A DNA stretch of 64,000 bases from Pacificispira sp002696645 (GTDB lineage: Bacteria > Pseudomonadota > Alphaproteobacteria > UBA8366 > Aestuariispiraceae). Below, piece by piece: positions 53,183 to 63,640 of the stretch. Location of the stretch: NCBI RefSeq assembly GCF_048892425.1, contig NZ_JBLZHU010000006.1, forward strand, positions 1 through 64,000, given 5' to 3'. The notes beneath the pieces were generated by a model. The model saw only the letters and a list, made by a program, of their open reading frames with translations. It was not told where the DNA came from and made no database searches. How positions within the stretch are numbered: the stretch's first letter is position 1; the number at the start of each line of letters is the position of its first letter. The position numbers were made by a program, and so were the translations under genes.

Positions 53183-53428
53183 ATGTTTTTTCGGAAAGCT
53201 GTTTCACAGGATCGTGTCGCGGTTGGGCGGTCCTTTTTTCGACGCCTGAACAACAGAGCCGTCGAAACTGCGGAAGTTTTGGGAATTGCCTCTGATGGCT
53301 TTGGAATTCCGCATGTGCGCTATGAACTGACCGTGGAACATACACAGTCCCACGCAGTGTATCCTGCTGGTACAAAGGTTCTTTCGCTTGCCACTTTCAA
53401 TGAAACATACCCGCAAAGCGTCGCCTGA
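53183..53428 (+). CDS. Small conserved hypothetical protein
   Basis: An 81-residue basic protein. VETAEVLGIASDGFGIPHVRYELTV looks like the conserved core of a small alphaproteobacterial family of unknown function that I recall only in outline. GAGAGG lies ten bases before the ATG. No signal peptide or membrane helix. Its stop runs into the first of four hairpins before tRNA-Leu. Confidence 0.7.
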   Translation: MFFRKAVSQDRVAVGRSFFRRLNNRAVETAEVLGIASDGFGIPHVRYELTVEHTQSHAVYPAGTKVLSLATFNETYPQSVA

Positions 53429-53434
53429 ACGGAC

Positions 53435-53555
53435 CAATTCCACAGAATAGTGCGACTTTACTGGAATTGACGCTTTGACGCGGGGTACCGCGTTTGCTAT
53501 GACGCGCGCGCTTCGGCAACGGTCGGAGCGCGCGATCCGTTTTCGGAAAGAACGG
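53435..53555. other. Cluster of four hairpins upstream of tRNA-Leu
   Basis: Consecutive perfect stems: CAATTCCA/TGGAATTG (53435-53469), ACGCGG/CCGCGT with a GGTA loop (53478-53493), CGCGCGCT/AGCGCGCG with a 14-base loop (53505-53534), and CCGTT/AACGG (53537-53555). The second is followed by TTTGCT and could terminate the small gene before it. The others may be tRNA leader structure or a small RNA. Confidence 0.45.
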
Positions 53556-53565
53556 TCCGAGCAGT

Positions 53566-53650
53566 GCGGGCGTGGCGAAATTGGTAGACGCGCCAGATTT
53601 AGGTTCTGGTAGGGCAACCTGTGGGGGTTCGAGTCCCTTCGCCCGCACCA
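53566..53650 (+). tRNA. tRNA-Leu (TAG)
   Basis: Class II tRNA with long variable arm. Acceptor arms GCGGGCG/CGCCCGC, discriminator A and encoded CCA. Anticodon stem CCAGA/TCTGG with loop TTTAGGT, anticodon TAG. T arm GGGTTCGAGTCCC type. Confidence 0.95.
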
Positions 53651-53739
53651 CCGACCCTAAAAGGTCAGGCGCTTGGATCATTTCGTCGGGTATGTATCGC
53701 GATTTCATAAACACAAATTGAGCCGGGGCCCAATCTCCC

Positions 53740-55164
53740 ATGCAGGTAGTCGAAACAAAGAACGAAGGTCTGAGCCGCGAATTCACCATCACGGTCGCCG
53801 CGGATGAACTCGATCAAAAGGTCGAAACGAAGCTAATCGAGGTCGGGCAGACTGTAAAAATGCCAGGCTTTCGCCCGGGCAAAGTGCCCATGAAGATCTT
53901 GCGTCAGCGGTTCGGTCAATCCGTGCTGGGCGAGATTCTGGAAGGCACTGTTTCTGAAAGCAGCCAGGCTGTCTTGACGGAACGCTCGCTGAAACCAGCC
54001 ATGCAGCCGAAGATCGAAATCTCAAGCTTCGATCCAGGGTCTGATCTGGTCTATACGATGGCTGTGGATGTTATGCCGGAAATTGAGCCGGTTGATTTCT
54101 CTACGCTTTCTCTGACGCGCTATAAGCCGGAGATCACGGACGAAGAAGTCAATAACGCCATGGATGAACTGGCGCGCAACAATCGTGCGACCCAGAAGAT
54201 CGAAAAAGACCGCAAGACCCAGTCGGGCGATGTCGTGATCATGAATTTCAAGGGCTTTGTCGACGGCGAAGCATTTGAAGGCGGTGAAGCAACCGATTTC
54301 CGTCTGGAACTGGGCAGCGGTCAATTCATCCCGGGGTTTGAAGATCAGTTGATCGGTCAAAAGGCCGGTGAGGACCTGACGGTCAACGTATCTTTCCCTG
54401 AAGAGTATGGCGCGGCGAATCTGGCGGGCAAAGCCGCTGTGTTCGAATGCAAAATCAACGAAATCCACGAATATACCGATCGCGTTCTGGACGATGAATT
54501 CGCCAAGGAACTGGGTCTGGAATCACTGGATGATCTGCGCGGTCAGATGCGCAGCCGGATTGAAGGCGAATATGCGGAACTGGCCCGTGCCAAGACCAAG
54601 CGCGAATTGCTGGATATCCTGTTTGAAAAGCATGACTTTGAAGTGCCGGAAGGCATGGTGACAGGCGAATTTGACCAGATCTGGACGCAATTCACCAAGG
54701 CCAAGGAAGAAGGCAATATCGACGAGGAAGATAAGGAAAAGGACGAAGAGGTCCTGAAATCCGAATATCGCGATATCGCCAAACGGCGCGTGCTTCTGGG
54801 GCTGTTGTTGAGCCATGTCGGCGACATGGCCAAGGTCGAAGTCACCCAGGAAGAGCTGCAACAGGCGGTGTTCCGTCAGGCCCAGCGGTATCCGGGTCAG
54901 GAACGCGAAGTGTTCGAATACTTCACCAAATCGCCGGAAATGATGAACAGCCTGCGGGCGCCGATCTTTGAAGAAAAGACGGTGGATTACATTTTGGAAC
55001 TGGCGACAGTGAAGGATGTGTCCCTGCCGGTCGATCAGTTGCTGGAGTCTGATGACGACAGCACGGATGGTGCAGAGGGTAAGAAAGCCAAGAAAACGGC
55101 AAAGAAATCTTCCGCGAAAAAGGCCGCCTCCAAGAAGGCCGCAGCGAAGAAATCTGCTGACTAA
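53740..55164 (+). CDS. tig: Trigger factor
   Basis: Ribosome-associated chaperone and prolyl isomerase, 474 residues. The ribosome-binding signature GFRPGKVPMKILRQRFG is near residue 45. The PPIase domain contains VVIMNFKGFVDGEAFEGG and FIPGFEDQLIGQKAGED. A helical C-terminal chaperone domain follows, then an unusually Lys/Ala-rich tail from residue ~445 (KKAKKTAKKSSAKKAA and on), likely disordered and polybasic. First gene of the tig-clpP-clpX-lon block. Confidence 0.97.
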   Translation: MQVVETKNEGLSREFTITVAADELDQKVETKLIEVGQTVKMPGFRPGKVPMKILRQRFGQSVLGEILEGTVSESSQAVLTERSLKPAMQPKIEISSFDPGSDLVYTMAVDVMPEIEPVDFSTLSLTRYKPEITDEEVNNAMDELARNNRATQKIEKDRKTQSGDVVIMNFKGFVDGEAFEGGEATDFRLELGSGQFIPGFEDQLIGQKAGEDLTVNVSFPEEYGAANLAGKAAVFECKINEIHEYTDRVLDDEFAKELGLESLDDLRGQMRSRIEGEYAELARAKTKRELLDILFEKHDFEVPEGMVTGEFDQIWTQFTKAKEEGNIDEEDKEKDEEVLKSEYRDIAKRRVLLGLLLSHVGDMAKVEVTQEELQQAVFRQAQRYPGQEREVFEYFTKSPEMMNSLRAPIFEEKTVDYILELATVKDVSLPVDQLLESDDDSTDGAEGKKAKKTAKKSSAKKAASKKAAAKKSAD

Positions 55165-55193
55165 AACCTGCCGTTCAATGCGGTGAGTGCAGC

Positions 55194-55230
55194 GCCCCGG
55201 ATGCCAGATACGCGTCCGGGGCGTTTGTTT
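55194..55230 (+). terminator. tig terminator
   Basis: GCCCCGGA and TCCGGGGC pair across a 13-base loop, followed by GTTTGTTT. It starts 30 bases after the tig stop, so clpP has its own promoter in the following 170 bases. Confidence 0.8.
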
Positions 55231-55401
55231 CCGCATCGCCCGGTGCAGATTTCCATAGACGGGGGCTTTACATCCCGGCCTGAGCCATTAACTCTGAGGC
55301 TCGCAATCGTCACGGGGACGATGCGATGCCTCTGAATCCTGGTCACAGTCGGTGACCGTTGGATTTCACGAAAATAGCTTTAGGGAGCAGTGAGTATTAC
55401 C

Positions 55402-56037
55402 ATGCGCGATCCGGTCGATCTTTACATGAACACGCTGGTGCCGATGGTGGTTGAGCAGACCAACCGCGGTGAACGCGCCTATGACATTTATTCGCGCCTG
55501 TTGAAGGAGCGTATTATCTTTCTGACAGGGGGCATTGATGATCATGTCGCCAGCCTCCTGTGCGCTCAGTTGTTGTTCCTTGAGTCAGAAAGTCCCGCCA
55601 AGGACATTTCCTTCTATATCAATTCACCAGGCGGCGTCGTGACATCTGCGATGTCTGTCTATGATACCATGCAGTATATCCGCTGTGACGTTTCAACCGT
55701 ATGTCTGGGACAGGCCTGTTCCGCAGGGTCGTTGTTGCTGACGGCCGGGCAGGCGGGCAAGCGTTTCTCGCTGCCATACAGCCGAATCATGGTGCACCAG
55801 CCATCCGGTGGTGCCCAGGGTCAGGCAACAGATATCGAAATTCAGGCGCGGGAAATCCTGCGCATGCGGGAAACCCTGAACGGAATCTACGTTCATCATA
55901 CCGGTCGCAGTCTGAAAGAAATTGAAGCCGCAATGGACCGCGATAAGTTTATGAGCGCGGAAGAGGCAAAGAGCTTTGGCTTGATTGATGAAGTCGTCAA
56001 TGAACGCCCTTTGCCGGAAGGTGATTCTGATAAGTAA
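55402..56037 (+). CDS. clpP: ATP-dependent Clp protease proteolytic subunit
   Basis: Serine protease subunit forming a tetradecamer that degrades substrates unfolded by ClpX or ClpA. 211 residues. Catalytic Ser is in [11 protein letters not shown], His in [13 protein letters not shown], and Asp in the following helix region ([13 protein letters not shown]). I chose the ATG giving [14 protein letters not shown] four codons upstream lies only two bases after AGGGAG. Followed by a terminator and then clpX. Confidence 0.96.
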   Translation: MRDPVDLYMNTLVPMVVEQTNRGERAYDIYSRLLKERIIFLTGGIDDHVASLLCAQLLFLESESPAKDISFYINSPGGVVTSAMSVYDTMQYIRCDVSTVCLGQACSAGSLLLTAGQAGKRFSLPYSRIMVHQPSGGAQGQATDIEIQAREILRMRETLNGIYVHHTGRSLKEIEAAMDRDKFMSAEEAKSFGLIDEVVNERPLPEGDSDK

Positions 56038-56047
56038 GCCCGATTCT

Positions 56048-56085
56048 CCTCAGGGGGCCGATATTCGACCCTCTGAGGGATTTTC
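56048..56085 (+). terminator. clpP terminator
   Basis: CCTCAGGGGG pairs with CCCTCTGAGG (one G-U) across an 11-base loop and is followed by GATTTTC. The remaining 260 bases to clpX show no gene and presumably hold the clpX promoter. Confidence 0.75.
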
Positions 56086-56349
56086 GCATGAATTTGGCTG
56101 ATGAACAGGGATGCAGGCCGTTTATACCCTAGTATCAGGGTGTTAATAGGTGCTTTCATCATTGTGGTCACACGTTTGATCCGCCTGTGTATGACAGAAT
56201 CGCGACACACCTAAGGGAATCCGTGATTTTCCGTTTGAGGGGGTGGGTCGCTAGGTCTACGATACGGTTTGGATACGAGGTCAGTGGGACGCATTGACGG
56301 TATGCATGACTGAAAAGATCGGCAAGATCGGTAAGGAACCGGAAAGACG

Positions 56350-57618
56350 ATGAGCAAATCCAGCGGCAGCGACGGAAAGAATACGCTCTACTGCTCCTTT
56401 TGCGGTAAGAGCCAACACGAAGTGCGCAAGCTGATCGCCGGACCAACTGTGTTCATTTGCGACGAATGCGTCGAATTGTGCATGGATATTATCCGGGAAG
56501 ATCACAAATCCAGCGTTTCGAAAACATCGGACGGGGTGCCTACACCTCAGGATATCCGTCAGGTTCTCGACGATTATGTGATTGGTCAGGATTACGCCAA
56601 GCGCGTCCTGTCGGTCGCGGTGCATAACCATTATAAACGTCTGGCCCATGGTCAGAAGCAGAATGATGTCGAACTGCAGAAATCAAATATTCTGCTGGTT
56701 GGCCCAACCGGGTGCGGTAAAACCCTGCTGGCCCAGACCCTGGCGCGCATTCTGGACGTGCCGTTCACCATGGCGGATGCAACGACGCTGACTGAAGCCG
56801 GCTATGTTGGGGAAGATGTCGAAAACATCATCCTGAAGCTGTTGCAATCTGCGGATTACAATGTCGAACGCGCCCAGCGCGGCATCGTGTATATCGATGA
56901 GGTCGACAAAATTTCCCGCAAATCTGACAATCCCTCGATCACGCGGGACGTGTCGGGCGAAGGTGTGCAGCAGGCCTTGCTGAAAATCATGGAAGGCACG
57001 GTGGCTTCTGTGCCGCCGCAAGGGGGGCGCAAGCATCCACAGCAGGAATTCCTGCAGGTTGATACGACCAATATCCTGTTCATCTGTGGCGGCGCCTTCT
57101 CTGGTCTGGAAAAGATTATTGCGTCGCGCGGTAAGGGCTCTTCCATTGGATTTGGCGCGGATGTTCGATCCGAAGATGACCGCAAGGTCGGCGTGATCCT
57201 GCGGGATGTCGAACCGGAAGATATGGTTAAGTTCGGCCTTATTCCGGAATTCGTTGGCCGTGTGCCGATGATCGCAACCCTGGAAGACCTGGACGAAGAG
57301 GCATTGGTCGACATTCTGACCAAGCCCCGCAATGCGCTGGTCAAACAGTATGCGAAACTGTTTGAAATGGAAGATGTCGGTCTGGAATTTACCGCTGATG
57401 CCTTGCTGGCAATTGCCAAACGGGCGATTGAGCGTAAGACCGGCGCGCGTGGTTTGCGCTCCATCATGGAAGCGATCCTATTGGATACGATGTATGACCT
57501 GCCCAGCCTGGAAGGGGTGGAGGAAATCGTGATCAATAAGGAAGTCGTCGAAGGTCGGGCAGAGCCGCTCTACATCTATTCTGATCGCAAGAATGAAGTC
57601 GAAAGCAATGCTTCTTAA
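56350..57618 (+). CDS. clpX: ATP-dependent Clp protease ATP-binding subunit ClpX
   Basis: AAA+ unfoldase that feeds ClpP. 422 residues: N-terminal zinc-binding domain ([12 protein letters not shown] and CDECVELC), Walker [13 protein letters not shown], pore loop in [11 protein letters not shown], Walker [11 protein letters not shown], sensor residues in IPEFVGRVP, and the IGF loop as [10 protein letters not shown], which contacts ClpP. Complete. GGAAAG precedes the ATG. Confidence 0.97.
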   Translation: MSKSSGSDGKNTLYCSFCGKSQHEVRKLIAGPTVFICDECVELCMDIIREDHKSSVSKTSDGVPTPQDIRQVLDDYVIGQDYAKRVLSVAVHNHYKRLAHGQKQNDVELQKSNILLVGPTGCGKTLLAQTLARILDVPFTMADATTLTEAGYVGEDVENIILKLLQSADYNVERAQRGIVYIDEVDKISRKSDNPSITRDVSGEGVQQALLKIMEGTVASVPPQGGRKHPQQEFLQVDTTNILFICGGAFSGLEKIIASRGKGSSIGFGADVRSEDDRKVGVILRDVEPEDMVKFGLIPEFVGRVPMIATLEDLDEEALVDILTKPRNALVKQYAKLFEMEDVGLEFTADALLAIAKRAIERKTGARGLRSIMEAILLDTMYDLPSLEGVEEIVINKEVVEGRAEPLYIYSDRKNEVESNAS

Positions 57619-57641
57619 TTGAGGTTTGCTGATGCATTTGG

Positions 57642-57684
57642 ACCGCGCCTGATGGACTTGTCCACAGCGCGGTTCTTTTGTTTT
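57642..57684 (+). terminator. clpX terminator
   Basis: ACCGCGC and GCGCGGT pair across an 18-base loop followed by TCTTTTGTTTT. The clpX-lon gap (57619-57942) otherwise holds a 62-codon frame at 57701 that I do not believe, and presumably the lon promoter. Confidence 0.8.
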
Positions 57685-57942
57685 CATAATCCGTATTCAA
57701 ATGAGCAAAACTGCGAAAAAATGCCGGAATTCCGTTATGCTTTGCTTGAAGTGTGGGGCAAACAGCCCCACTATTAGTAAGGCCCGGCTGGCGTGGGTCT
57801 TTGAGTTCAAGATGGCGCCTTCAGCCGTTTGGTCTCCGGGTAAGGACACGCACAATCTCTGTGATTTTGTCTCACACACCCGATTATAAAAACGCGCGGG
57901 ATTTCATTCCCTGAATGACCCCGCGCCATGGAGAGAATGATT

Positions 57943-60360
57943 ATGCAAGAACTCAAAACCGCCGTGGAATTGCCTGTCCTGCCATTGCGCGACATTGTGG
58001 TTTTCCCTCATATGATCGTGCCGCTGTTTGTGGGGCGCGATAAATCTGTGCGCGCCCTGGAAGATGTCATGCAGGATGACAAACAAATCCTGTTGGTCAC
58101 CCAGAAGAATGCGGGCGAAGACGATCCCAAAGCGGATGATATCTATGATGTCGGAACGGTCGCGACTGTTCTGCAGCTTTTGAAATTGCCCGATGGCACC
58201 GTGAAGGTGCTGGTCGAAGGGGTGCAGCGCGCCCGGATCACACAATTCACCGCCACGGATGATTTCTTCCAGGTTCAGGCGGAAATGATTGATGATCCCG
58301 AAGAACCCGAAGCGGACCTGCAGGCCCTGAGCCGCGCCGTGGTTGGTCAGTTTGAACAATATATCAAACTGAACAAAAAAGTTCCGGCAGAGGTGATGAT
58401 TTCGATCAATCAGATCGAAGAAGCATCCCGCTTGGCCGATACTGTCGCGCAGCACCTGACGCTGAAAATTTCTGACAAGCAGGATTTGCTGGAACTGGAA
58501 ACGGTTTCGCTGCGCATGGAAAAAATCTTCGGCTTCATGGAAGGCGAGATCAGCGTTCTTCAGGTTGAAAAGCGCATCCGCAACCGCGTTAAGCGGCAAA
58601 TGGAGAAGACCCAGCGCGAATATTATCTGAACGAACAGATGAAGGCGATCCAGAAGGAATTGGGTGAGGGCGAAGACGGCAAGGACGAACTGTCCGAACT
58701 GGAAGAGCAGATTGAAAAGACCCGCCTGTCCAAGGAAGCGAAAGAAAAGGCGCTGGGCGAGTTGAAGAAACTGCGCTCCATGAGCCCGATGTCTGCGGAA
58801 GCAACGGTGGTGCGGAACTATCTGGACTGGCTGTTGTCGATCCCGTGGAAGAAGCGGTCCAAGGTTAAAACCGATCTGCGCGAAGCGAAGGAAACGCTGG
58901 ATACCGATCACTATGGCCTAGAGAAGGTTAAGGAACGGATTCTGGAATATCTTGCGGTTCAGGCGCGCCAGAAGAAACTTAAAGGCCCGATCCTGTGCCT
59001 CGTTGGCCCGCCGGGTGTGGGTAAAACGTCACTGGGTAAATCGATTGCGAAGTCGACGGGACGTTCCTTTGTGCGGATGAGCCTGGGCGGCGTGCGCGAC
59101 GAGTCGGAAGTGCGCGGACACCGTCGGACCTATATCGGGTCAATGCCGGGCAAGGTTATCCAGGGCATGAAGAAGGCGAAAAAGTCCAACCCGCTTTTCC
59201 TGCTGGATGAAATTGACAAACTGGGCGCTGACTGGCGTGGGGATCCATCTTCGGCTCTGCTGGAGGTCTTGGATCCTGAACAGAACAGCACGTTCAACGA
59301 TCATTATCTGGAAGTGGATTATGATCTGTCCGACGTCATGTTCGTGACGACCGCCAATACCTTGCGGATGCCCCAGCCTTTGATGGACCGCATGGAGATC
59401 ATCCGCATTCCTGGTTATACCGAGGATGAAAAGGTTGAAATCGCCAAGCGCCATCTGATCAGCAAACAGCGCGGTGAAAACGGTCTGACCGAGAAAGAAT
59501 GGTCGATCACAGACGAAGCGCTGCGGGATCTGATCCGCTATTACACGCGGGAGGCCGGCGTTCGAAGCCTGGAACGGGAAATTGCGAATTTGGCCCGTAA
59601 ATCCATCAAGGAAATCATGATGGGTGAGCGTGATTCGGTTGCCATTGATGTGGACAATCTGGGCACCTATGCCGGAATTCGGAAATTCCGCTTTGGCGAG
59701 ATTGAAGATGAAGACATGGTCGGTGTCGTCACTGGCCTGGCCTGGACCGAAGTCGGCGGTGAGTTGTTGTCGATCGAAGGGGTTCTTGTGCCTGGTAAGG
59801 GCCGCGTTACAAAGACCGGGAAACTGGGCGATGTGATGCAGGAGTCCATTCAGGCAGCTGAGAACCTGATCAAGAGCCGCGCTGTCTCTTTCGGGATCAA
59901 GCCAACCATCTTCAACAAGAACGATATCCATGTTCACGTTCCGGAAGGGGCGACTCCGAAAGATGGTCCTTCGGCCGGTGTCGCGATGGTCACAGCAATC
60001 GTTTCCATTCTGACCAGTGTTCCGGTGAAACGGGATGTGGCGATGACCGGAGAAATCACCCTGCGGGGTCGCGTTCTGCCTATCGGTGGTCTAAAAGAAA
60101 AACTGTTGGCCGCTTTGCGTGGGGGAATCAAGACGGTCCTGATTCCGAAAGATAATGAAAAGGATCTGGCCGACATTCCCGATAATGTCCTCAAAGGCAT
60201 GACCATTATTCCGGTCAGCACGGTCGATGAGGTTCTAGGCCATGCCCTGGTTTCCTCTTTGGTGCCGATTGAATGGTCCGCCGAAGATCAGGAACGGGCG
60301 GATGCGCCGGTTTGGTCTCGCGAATCGGGGGACGACCGCGATGGAGCAATTGCCCACTAG
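57943..60360 (+). CDS. lon: ATP-dependent Lon protease
   Basis: Homohexameric AAA+ protease degrading misfolded and regulatory proteins. 805 residues: LON N-terminal domain ([15 protein letters not shown]), coiled-coil linker, Walker [14 protein letters not shown], Walker [10 protein letters not shown], and the protease domain with catalytic Ser in [10 protein letters not shown] and Lys in [15 protein letters not shown] is nine bases before the chosen ATG; two in-frame ATGs lie just upstream. Ends before a 14-bp terminator stem. Confidence 0.97.
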   Translation: MQELKTAVELPVLPLRDIVVFPHMIVPLFVGRDKSVRALEDVMQDDKQILLVTQKNAGEDDPKADDIYDVGTVATVLQLLKLPDGTVKVLVEGVQRARITQFTATDDFFQVQAEMIDDPEEPEADLQALSRAVVGQFEQYIKLNKKVPAEVMISINQIEEASRLADTVAQHLTLKISDKQDLLELETVSLRMEKIFGFMEGEISVLQVEKRIRNRVKRQMEKTQREYYLNEQMKAIQKELGEGEDGKDELSELEEQIEKTRLSKEAKEKALGELKKLRSMSPMSAEATVVRNYLDWLLSIPWKKRSKVKTDLREAKETLDTDHYGLEKVKERILEYLAVQARQKKLKGPILCLVGPPGVGKTSLGKSIAKSTGRSFVRMSLGGVRDESEVRGHRRTYIGSMPGKVIQGMKKAKKSNPLFLLDEIDKLGADWRGDPSSALLEVLDPEQNSTFNDHYLEVDYDLSDVMFVTTANTLRMPQPLMDRMEIIRIPGYTEDEKVEIAKRHLISKQRGENGLTEKEWSITDEALRDLIRYYTREAGVRSLEREIANLARKSIKEIMMGERDSVAIDVDNLGTYAGIRKFRFGEIEDEDMVGVVTGLAWTEVGGELLSIEGVLVPGKGRVTKTGKLGDVMQESIQAAENLIKSRAVSFGIKPTIFNKNDIHVHVPEGATPKDGPSAGVAMVTAIVSILTSVPVKRDVAMTGEITLRGRVLPIGGLKEKLLAALRGGIKTVLIPKDNEKDLADIPDNVLKGMTIIPVSTVDEVLGHALVSSLVPIEWSAEDQERADAPVWSRESGDDRDGAIAH

Positions 60361-60412
60361 AATGCCAGATTTTGGGGTGTTTCCCCTAATGTTCGGGTGA
60401 AAATGGTATAAA

Positions 60413-60455
60413 ACAGGGCGTCGGTGCTACTACACCGACGCCCTGTATTTTATTT
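60413..60455 (+). terminator. lon terminator
   Basis: Perfect 14-bp stem, ACAGGGCGTCGGTG with CACCGACGCCCTGT, six-base CTACTA loop, followed by ATTTTATTT. About 50 bases after the lon stop. Confidence 0.9.
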
Positions 60456-60621
60456 CGGTCTCCCGACACCGAATTTACAAACAAGATATCTAAAAATCCG
60501 CAGAAAACCGGGGGAAATTGAGTGTTTCGCGTTGACGGATATCCTCAATTACCCTTACACTTTGCCTCGTTCGGATAATCCTATCCAATTTTTAACATCC
60601 CGAAACATTAGGGGGGTTCCT

Positions 60622-60894
60622 GTGAATAAGAACGATCTCGTCGCTGCCGTTGCCGATTCAGCCGGCCTGTCCAAAGCCGATGCCGCTAAAGCGGTTGACG
60701 GTGTACTCGAAGCCATTACCGGTCAGCTGAAAGCTGGTGGTGATGTGCGTATCGTAGGATTTGGTACATTTGCTGTTAGCAAGCGTGCAGCGTCTAAAGG
60801 CCGCAATCCTCAGACCGGTGCGGAAATCAACATTCCGGCATCCAATCAGCCGAAATTCAAGGCTGGTAAAGGTTTGAAGGACGCCGTCAACTAA
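60622..60894 (+). CDS. hup: HU family DNA-binding protein
   Basis: Nucleoid protein of 90 residues that bends and compacts DNA. NKNDLVAAVADSAGLSKADA is the N-terminal helical part, and VGFGTFAVSKRAASKGRNPQTG is the conserved HU signature at the base of the DNA-binding arm, including the Asn-Pro that intercalates. The start is a GTG preceded by AGGGGGG; the in-frame region upstream is promoter and lon terminator DNA. Position after lon is the classic hupB arrangement. Confidence 0.96.
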   Translation: MNKNDLVAAVADSAGLSKADAAKAVDGVLEAITGQLKAGGDVRIVGFGTFAVSKRAASKGRNPQTGAEINIPASNQPKFKAGKGLKDAVN

Positions 60895-60936
60895 GACCGC
60901 GAATCGAAGCAGGCAACTGTTTCAACGAATTAAAAC

Positions 60937-60976
60937 CAACCGCTCTCATAAATTTTGAGGGCGGTTGATTTTTTTT
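60937..60976 (+). terminator. hup terminator
   Basis: CAACCGC.CTC pairs with GAG.GCGGTTG across a short AT-rich loop and is followed by ATTTTTTTTG. Confidence 0.85.
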
Positions 60977-61029
60977 GAAAGCAAGGTTTGATCCTTCGCC
61001 AAAGGCACGCTATAGACCCCCTCACACAT

Positions 61030-61105
61030 GGGCGGTTAGCTCAGCTGGCAGAGCATCTCGTTTACACCGAGAGGGTCGGCGGTTCGATCCCGTCACCGCC
61101 CACCA
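61030..61105 (+). tRNA. tRNA-Val (TAC)
   Basis: Acceptor arms GGGCGGT/ACCGCCC, discriminator A, encoded CCA. Anticodon stem TCTCG/CGAGA with loop TTTACAC, anticodon TAC. Confidence 0.95.
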
Positions 61106-61174
61106 TGTGACCTTTTCCAACTGTTGACCCTGTGATAGCTCTTACCTGTTTTTATCAAATGGGGAGGACGCAGC

Positions 61175-61525
61175 ATGACTGCAGTAAACCTAAATCAAAA
61201 ATTAGCAATGTTTTCAGAACATTGGTCCCCAAAGATTGTGGCTGCTTTTAACGGTCACGATGTCATGGTGGTTAAGGTAATGGGGGAGTTTGTGTGGCAT
61301 TCTCACCCGGATACGGATGATTTTTTCTATGTTCTACAAGGGCGCGTTGTTATCCAAATGAAGGCCGGAGATGTGATCCTGGAGGCTGGAGATTTATATG
61401 TCGTGCCAAAAGGTGTTGAGCACCGACCAGTGGCGGAAGTGGAATCACATCTGCTGTTGATTGAACCTCAGGGGGTACCCAATACCGGTGACGCGGGAAC
61501 CGCGGCAAAAAAAGAAAAGCTATAA
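61175..61525 (+). CDS. Cupin-domain protein
   Basis: A 116-residue single-domain cupin. Cupin motif 1 is WHSHPDTDDFFYVLQG, with His-x-His and an Asp where Glu is common; motif 2 is GDLYVVPKGVEHRP with the last His. A divalent metal site is thus likely. Function unknown. GGGAGGA precedes the ATG. It lies between tRNA-Val and tRNA-Asp. Confidence 0.9.
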   Translation: MTAVNLNQKLAMFSEHWSPKIVAAFNGHDVMVVKVMGEFVWHSHPDTDDFFYVLQGRVVIQMKAGDVILEAGDLYVVPKGVEHRPVAEVESHLLLIEPQGVPNTGDAGTAAKKEKL

Positions 61526-61659
61526 ACGCCCGATTTTCGCACTCCCCCGCTTTTTCTTGCAAAAAATATGTCATGCGCGTCGTTGGTTGCTTGACAGGGG
61601 GGAGGTGGTGCAATATCACCCGTCTCGCTGAGGACGGATCGTTGCTCAGCCACCCATGC

Positions 61660-61736
61660 GGGGGTGTAGCTCAGTTGGTTAGAGTGCCGGCCTGTCACGC
61701 CGGAGGTCGCGGGTTCGAGCCCCGTCACTCCCGCCA
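61660..61736 (+). tRNA. tRNA-Asp (GTC)
   Basis: Acceptor arms GGGGGTG/CACTCCC (one G-T), discriminator G, encoded CCA. Anticodon stem CCGGC/GCCGG with loop CTGTCAC, anticodon GTC. Confidence 0.95.
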
Positions 61737-62054
61737 TTTTCTTAAATAATTTCAAATGTTTTGCGGAACTCCATCAGGGGTTCCGTATTTATATGCTGCG
61801 GCGCGTCAATTCGTCATGTTTGGAGACTTTTAAGTCCCACCAACAGCTACTATAGTAAACCATCGTCAGGGGTTGGGATGGCACGCGAAGCCTTGACCGG
61901 ACCGGTCCGGCGTGCGAAATGGCGTTGCGTTAGAAGGGCGTGTTCAGTCTTCCCTGGTTTAAAGGGTGATCAGCTGAACCGTTTTGGGACATGGGGATTG
62001 TGGGGCGTTATTCAAGCTGCCTCGTATCCCCCTTTAACCGGTGCGGAGACCGCG
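61737..62054 (+). other. Leader and promoter region of the nuo operon
   Basis: About 318 bases between tRNA-Asp and nuoA. An open frame continues upstream of nuoA through most of it, but its translation has no similarity to complex I or any family I know. The region should hold the nuo promoter. Confidence 0.6.
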
Positions 62055-62420
62055 ATGGAAGAGCTGCTGAGCCAATACTTCCCAATCTTGGTTTTCCTTG
62101 GGATCGCGATGGGCATTGCGATACTCATGGTGGGTGGCAGCATGATTGCCGCGAAACAGCATCCCGACTCCGAAAAATTATCGGCCTATGAATGCGGCTT
62201 TGAGGCGTTTGACGACGCGCGGTCGCGGTTCGATGTCCGGTTCTACCTGGTCACATTGCTTTTTATCATTTTTGATCTGGAAGTTGCATTCCTCTTTCCC
62301 TGGGCTGTCGCCTTAGGGGATATCGGATTGTTCGGTTTCTGGTCGATGGTGGTCTTTCTGGGCGTGTTGACTGTTGGTTTTATCTACGAATGGCGCAAAG
62401 GGGCACTGGAATGGGAGTAA
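62055..62420 (+). CDS. nuoA: NADH-quinone oxidoreductase subunit A
   Basis: Small membrane subunit of complex I, 121 residues with three helices. Between helices 1 and 2 is the conserved loop [37 protein letters not shown], with the Cys and acidic residues near the quinone site. GGAG precedes the ATG, and this start gives the usual length. Its end overlaps nuoB by ten bases. Confidence 0.96.
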   Translation: MEELLSQYFPILVFLGIAMGIAILMVGGSMIAAKQHPDSEKLSAYECGFEAFDDARSRFDVRFYLVTLLFIIFDLEVAFLFPWAVALGDIGLFGFWSMVVFLGVLTVGFIYEWRKGALEWE

Positions 62421-62956
62421 CCACCGGTCAACGAGAAACCGTGCTGCCGCCTGGCCCCGGTCAGGATCTGGCGCTGGATGCGGTTACCGACGCACTGCAG
62501 GACAAGGGCTTTGTCGTCGCTAACCTGGACAAGCTGGTCAACTGGGCGCGTACAGGGTCGCTGTGGCCGATGACCTTCGGTCTGGCCTGTTGCGCTGTAG
62601 AAATGATGCATGCCTATATGCCGCGCTATGACCTGGACCGGTTTGGTGTCGTTCCGCGGGGCAGTCCCCGTCAGTCAGATGTCATGATCGTTGCCGGAAC
62701 GCTGACCAATAAAATGGCACCGGCGCTGCGCAAGGTTTATGACCAGATGGCAGAGCCACGTTGGGTGATTTCCATGGGGTCTTGTGCGAATGGCGGTGGC
62801 TATTATCACTATAGCTATTCTGTCGTGCGGGGCTGTGACCGAATCGTCCCGGTCGATATCTATGTGCCTGGATGCCCACCCACCGCTGAAGCTTTGGTCT
62901 ATGGTGTGCTGCAATTGCAAAAGAAAATTCGGCGTACTGGAACGATCCTGCGATAA
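62411..62956 (+). CDS. nuoB: NADH-quinone oxidoreductase subunit B
   Basis: Carries iron-sulfur cluster N2, the last electron carrier before quinone. 181 residues. Cluster ligands are the tandem Cys in [11 protein letters not shown], Cys in [12 protein letters not shown] and Cys in [11 protein letters not shown]. The first 35 residues are variable. The ATG overlaps the end of nuoA, giving translational coupling. Confidence 0.96.
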   Translation: MGVTTGQRETVLPPGPGQDLALDAVTDALQDKGFVVANLDKLVNWARTGSLWPMTFGLACCAVEMMHAYMPRYDLDRFGVVPRGSPRQSDVMIVAGTLTNKMAPALRKVYDQMAEPRWVISMGSCANGGGYYHYSYSVVRGCDRIVPVDIYVPGCPPTAEALVYGVLQLQKKIRRTGTILR

Positions 62957-63007
62957 GCGGTGTCGGGATGGCATGTCAGTCCGTTTTGATATGATGTTAG
63001 GGTGATC

Positions 63008-63640
63008 ATGAGCGCGACACGCGAAGCCTTGAGAGACCTTGGGGCGTATATCGAGTCCAAATTCGGTGAGCAGATGCACAGCCAAACCCTGATCAATGGG
63101 GAACTGGTAGTGACAATCTCGTGCCAGAATTTACTGAAACTGTGTAAGTTTCTGCGCGATGATTCGCATTGCCTGTTCAGCCAGTTGGTCGACATTTGCG
63201 GTGTTGATTTTCCAGAGCGCGAAAAGCGGTTTGAAGTCGTCTATAACCTGTTGAGCATGAAGCATAATATCCGCTGTCGCGTGAAGGTTATCGCCGATGC
63301 GGATACGACGGTACCGTCCGTTGTGTCGATCTGGCCGGCGGCAGATTGGTACGAGCGTGAAGTCTGGGACATGTATGGTGTGTTCTTTGGCGATCACCCG
63401 GACCTGCGCCGCATTCTGACGGATTATGGTTTTGATGGGCACCCTCAGCGTCGTGATTTCCCGCTGACCGGTTTTGTTGAATTGCGGTATGACGAAGAAC
63501 AGCGCCGGGTCGTCTATGAACCCGTCAAACTGACACAGGAATTCCGTAGCTTCGACTTTATGAGCCCGTGGGAGGGGATGACCCCGAAACTGCCGGGTGA
63601 TGAGAAAGCCGAAGAGCAGGCGGAAGGGGATAAGGCATGA
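63008..63640 (+). CDS. nuoC: NADH-quinone oxidoreductase subunit C
   Basis: Peripheral-arm subunit of complex I, 210 residues, separate from Nuo[28 protein letters not shown] and the signature [42 protein letters not shown] are conserved. The acidic tail ([12 protein letters not shown]) is variable. AGGG precedes the ATG. Its stop overlaps the nuoD start by four bases. Confidence 0.96.
   Translation: MSATREALRDLGAYIESKFGEQMHSQTLINGELVVTISCQNLLKLCKFLRDDSHCLFSQLVDICGVDFPEREKRFEVVYNLLSMKHNIRCRVKVIADADTTVPSVVSIWPAADWYEREVWDMYGVFFGDHPDLRRILTDYGFDGHPQRRDFPLTGFVELRYDEEQRRVVYEPVKLTQEFRSFDFMSPWEGMTPKLPGDEKAEEQAEGDKA

Noticed and set aside
57701..57889. 62-codon frame between clpX and lon
   Set aside because: No recognisable domain and no clear ribosome-binding site; it occupies the likely lon promoter.
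60424..60621. N-terminal extension of hup by 66 codons
   Set aside because: Begins inside the lon terminator; the GTG at 60622 with AGGGGGG gives a standard 90-residue HU.
61761..62054. N-terminal extension of nuoA by 98 codons
   Set aside because: NuoA has a normal length from the ATG at 62055 with its own ribosome-binding site; the extension resembles nothing and crosses the promoter region.
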